Assembly: GCF_036850765.1 (NCBI RefSeq)
Contig: NC_089498.1
Span: 72,456,305-72,520,304 of the forward strand
DNA from: Saccopteryx bilineata
Lineage: Eukaryota; Chordata; Mammalia; Chiroptera; Emballonuridae
DNA length: 64,000 nucleotides
Direction of reading: 5' to 3'
Shown here: positions 63,231 to 64,000 of the stretch, one piece after another
How positions within the stretch are numbered: position 1 is the first letter of the stretch
Layout of the letters: each line of letters begins with the position of its first letter
Notes under the pieces: model-generated
What the model saw: the letters and a program-made list of their open reading frames with translations, nothing else
The model's database searches: none
What the model was told of the DNA's origin: nothing
Position numbers and translations under genes: made by a program

Positions 63231-63521
63231 CTGGCCCTGGCCAGTTTGCTCAGTGGATAGAGCATCAGCCTGGCGTACGGATGTCCCAGGTTCAATCCCC
63301 GGTCAGGGCACAGATGAGAAATAACCATCTGCTTCTCTCCCCTGTCTCCCTCGCCCCTTCCTGCAGCCAGTGGTTTGATTGGTTCAAGCATTCACCCCAG
63401 GTGCTGAGGAGAGCTCAGTTGGTTCTACCATAGGCCCCAAATGGGGTTGCCAGGTGGATCCCAGTCAGGGCACATGTAAGAGTCTGTCTCACTATCTCCC
63501 CTCTTCCCACTTAAAAAAAAA
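63231..63521 (+). mobile_element. SINE-D
   Basis: CTGGCCCTGGCCAGTTTGCT head, CAGTGGTTTGATTGGTTCAA body and A-tail. Confidence 0.87.
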
Positions 63522-63626
63522 AGAATGAAATCTTGCCATTTATAACAACAGGGATGGACCTTGAGGGCATTATGTTAAAGAAGTCGGATAGAAAAAGATA
63601 AATATTGTATGATCTCACTTATATAG

Positions 63627-63956
63627 CTGACCCTTGACCAACATGGATTTTAGGAATGCCAACTCCCCACACACAGTCAAAATTTCACATAAAACCTCTG
63701 ACTTACCCAAAACTTAACTAATGACCTACTGTTGACCAGAAGTCTTACTGATAACATAAAGTTTATTAAACATATTTTGTATGTTATGTATATTATATAC
63801 ACTGTATTCTTACAATAAAGGCATGGAAAAGAAAATGTTAAGAAAATCATAAGGAAGAGAAAATAACACTATGGTAACTGCATGTATTTATTGAAAAAAT
63901 CCACATGTAACTGGACCCATGCAGTTCAAACACATGCTATTCAAGAGTCAACTATA
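63627..63956. mobile_element. Pogo/Tigger-type MITE
   Basis: The left end GCTGACCCTTGACCAACATG and the reverse complement of the right end (AGTTGACTCTTGAATAGCAT) are diverged inverted repeats next to TA dinucleotides. The interior is AT-rich with no coding capacity. Confidence 0.6.
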
Positions 63957-64000
63957 CACATACACCTATTTTGTAATCGGCTACCTTGCTGAATTCTTCA

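Larger units (their letters stand above)
62285..63620 (+). mobile_element. Old L1 ORF2 fragment
   Basis: AAGTAGTCCCATTTACAACT, TGAAATACTTAGGAATAAAT, GGAAAGGACAGGCCTTTCAA and the frame 63008-63202 ([20 protein letters not shown]) are ORF2 3' part. It continues across two SINEs to TGTATGATCTCACTTATATA. Confidence 0.85.

Overview
The window reads as mammalian nuclear DNA from a bat. The main evidence is dense coverage by tRNA-derived SINEs of a type I associate with horseshoe-bat relatives; this lineage call is from memory and needs a library search. There are no bacterial-style genes. Most of the long open frames are transposon or retrovirus remnants, or antisense shadows of SINEs.

SINE names used here: SINE-A (~380 bp, head GCCCTGGCCGGTTGGCTCAG, A-tail after CTTCAGAAAAATAC); SINE-B (~335 bp, head CCTGACCAGGCGGTGGCGCA, CT-rich 3' end); SINE-B2 (diverged SINE-B with a rearranged middle); SINE-C (~190 bp, head CCTGACCTGTGGTGGCGCAG); SINE-D (older SINE-A relative, GGCTCGATTGGTT body).

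Layout. 1-6 kb: SINEs, two L1 3' ends and a 3.8-kb hAT DNA transposon with a broken transposase (2094-5890). 6-12.4 kb: SINEs, a solo LTR with a 5-bp target duplication, a pogo/mariner-type MITE, a scrambled ERV/LTR composite and an old L1 tail. 12.5-26 kb: an old L1 whose 5' part is inverted (twin-priming pattern). It is split by a SINE-C plus a nearly intact 7.8-kb L1 (14793-22637) with a full ORF1, an ORF2 carrying one frameshift, and tandem ~242-bp monomers in its 5'UTR. A decayed Tigger-like transposon follows. 27.8-31.2 kb: four solo LTRs of one family, three of them inserted inside the first, each with an exact 5-bp target duplication. 31.3-45 kb: three class I endogenous proviruses of one family (primer site matching tRNA-Phe), each with 5-bp target duplications and each gutted by internal deletions, plus one more solo LTR. 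45-59 kb: SINEs, ancient MIR/MER/MaLR/L1 remnants and several short hAT MITEs. 59.4-62.2 kb, minus strand: what looks like the 3' end of a host protein-coding gene, with three exons whose splice sites and reading phases agree, and poly(A) signals. 62.2-64 kb: old L1 and a MITE.

Apart from the putative host gene, the window is an accessory landscape in which elements insert into one another. Target-site duplications let the order of many events be read directly. Coordinates were read by eye; ends of decayed repeats are approximate to about 10-20 bases.
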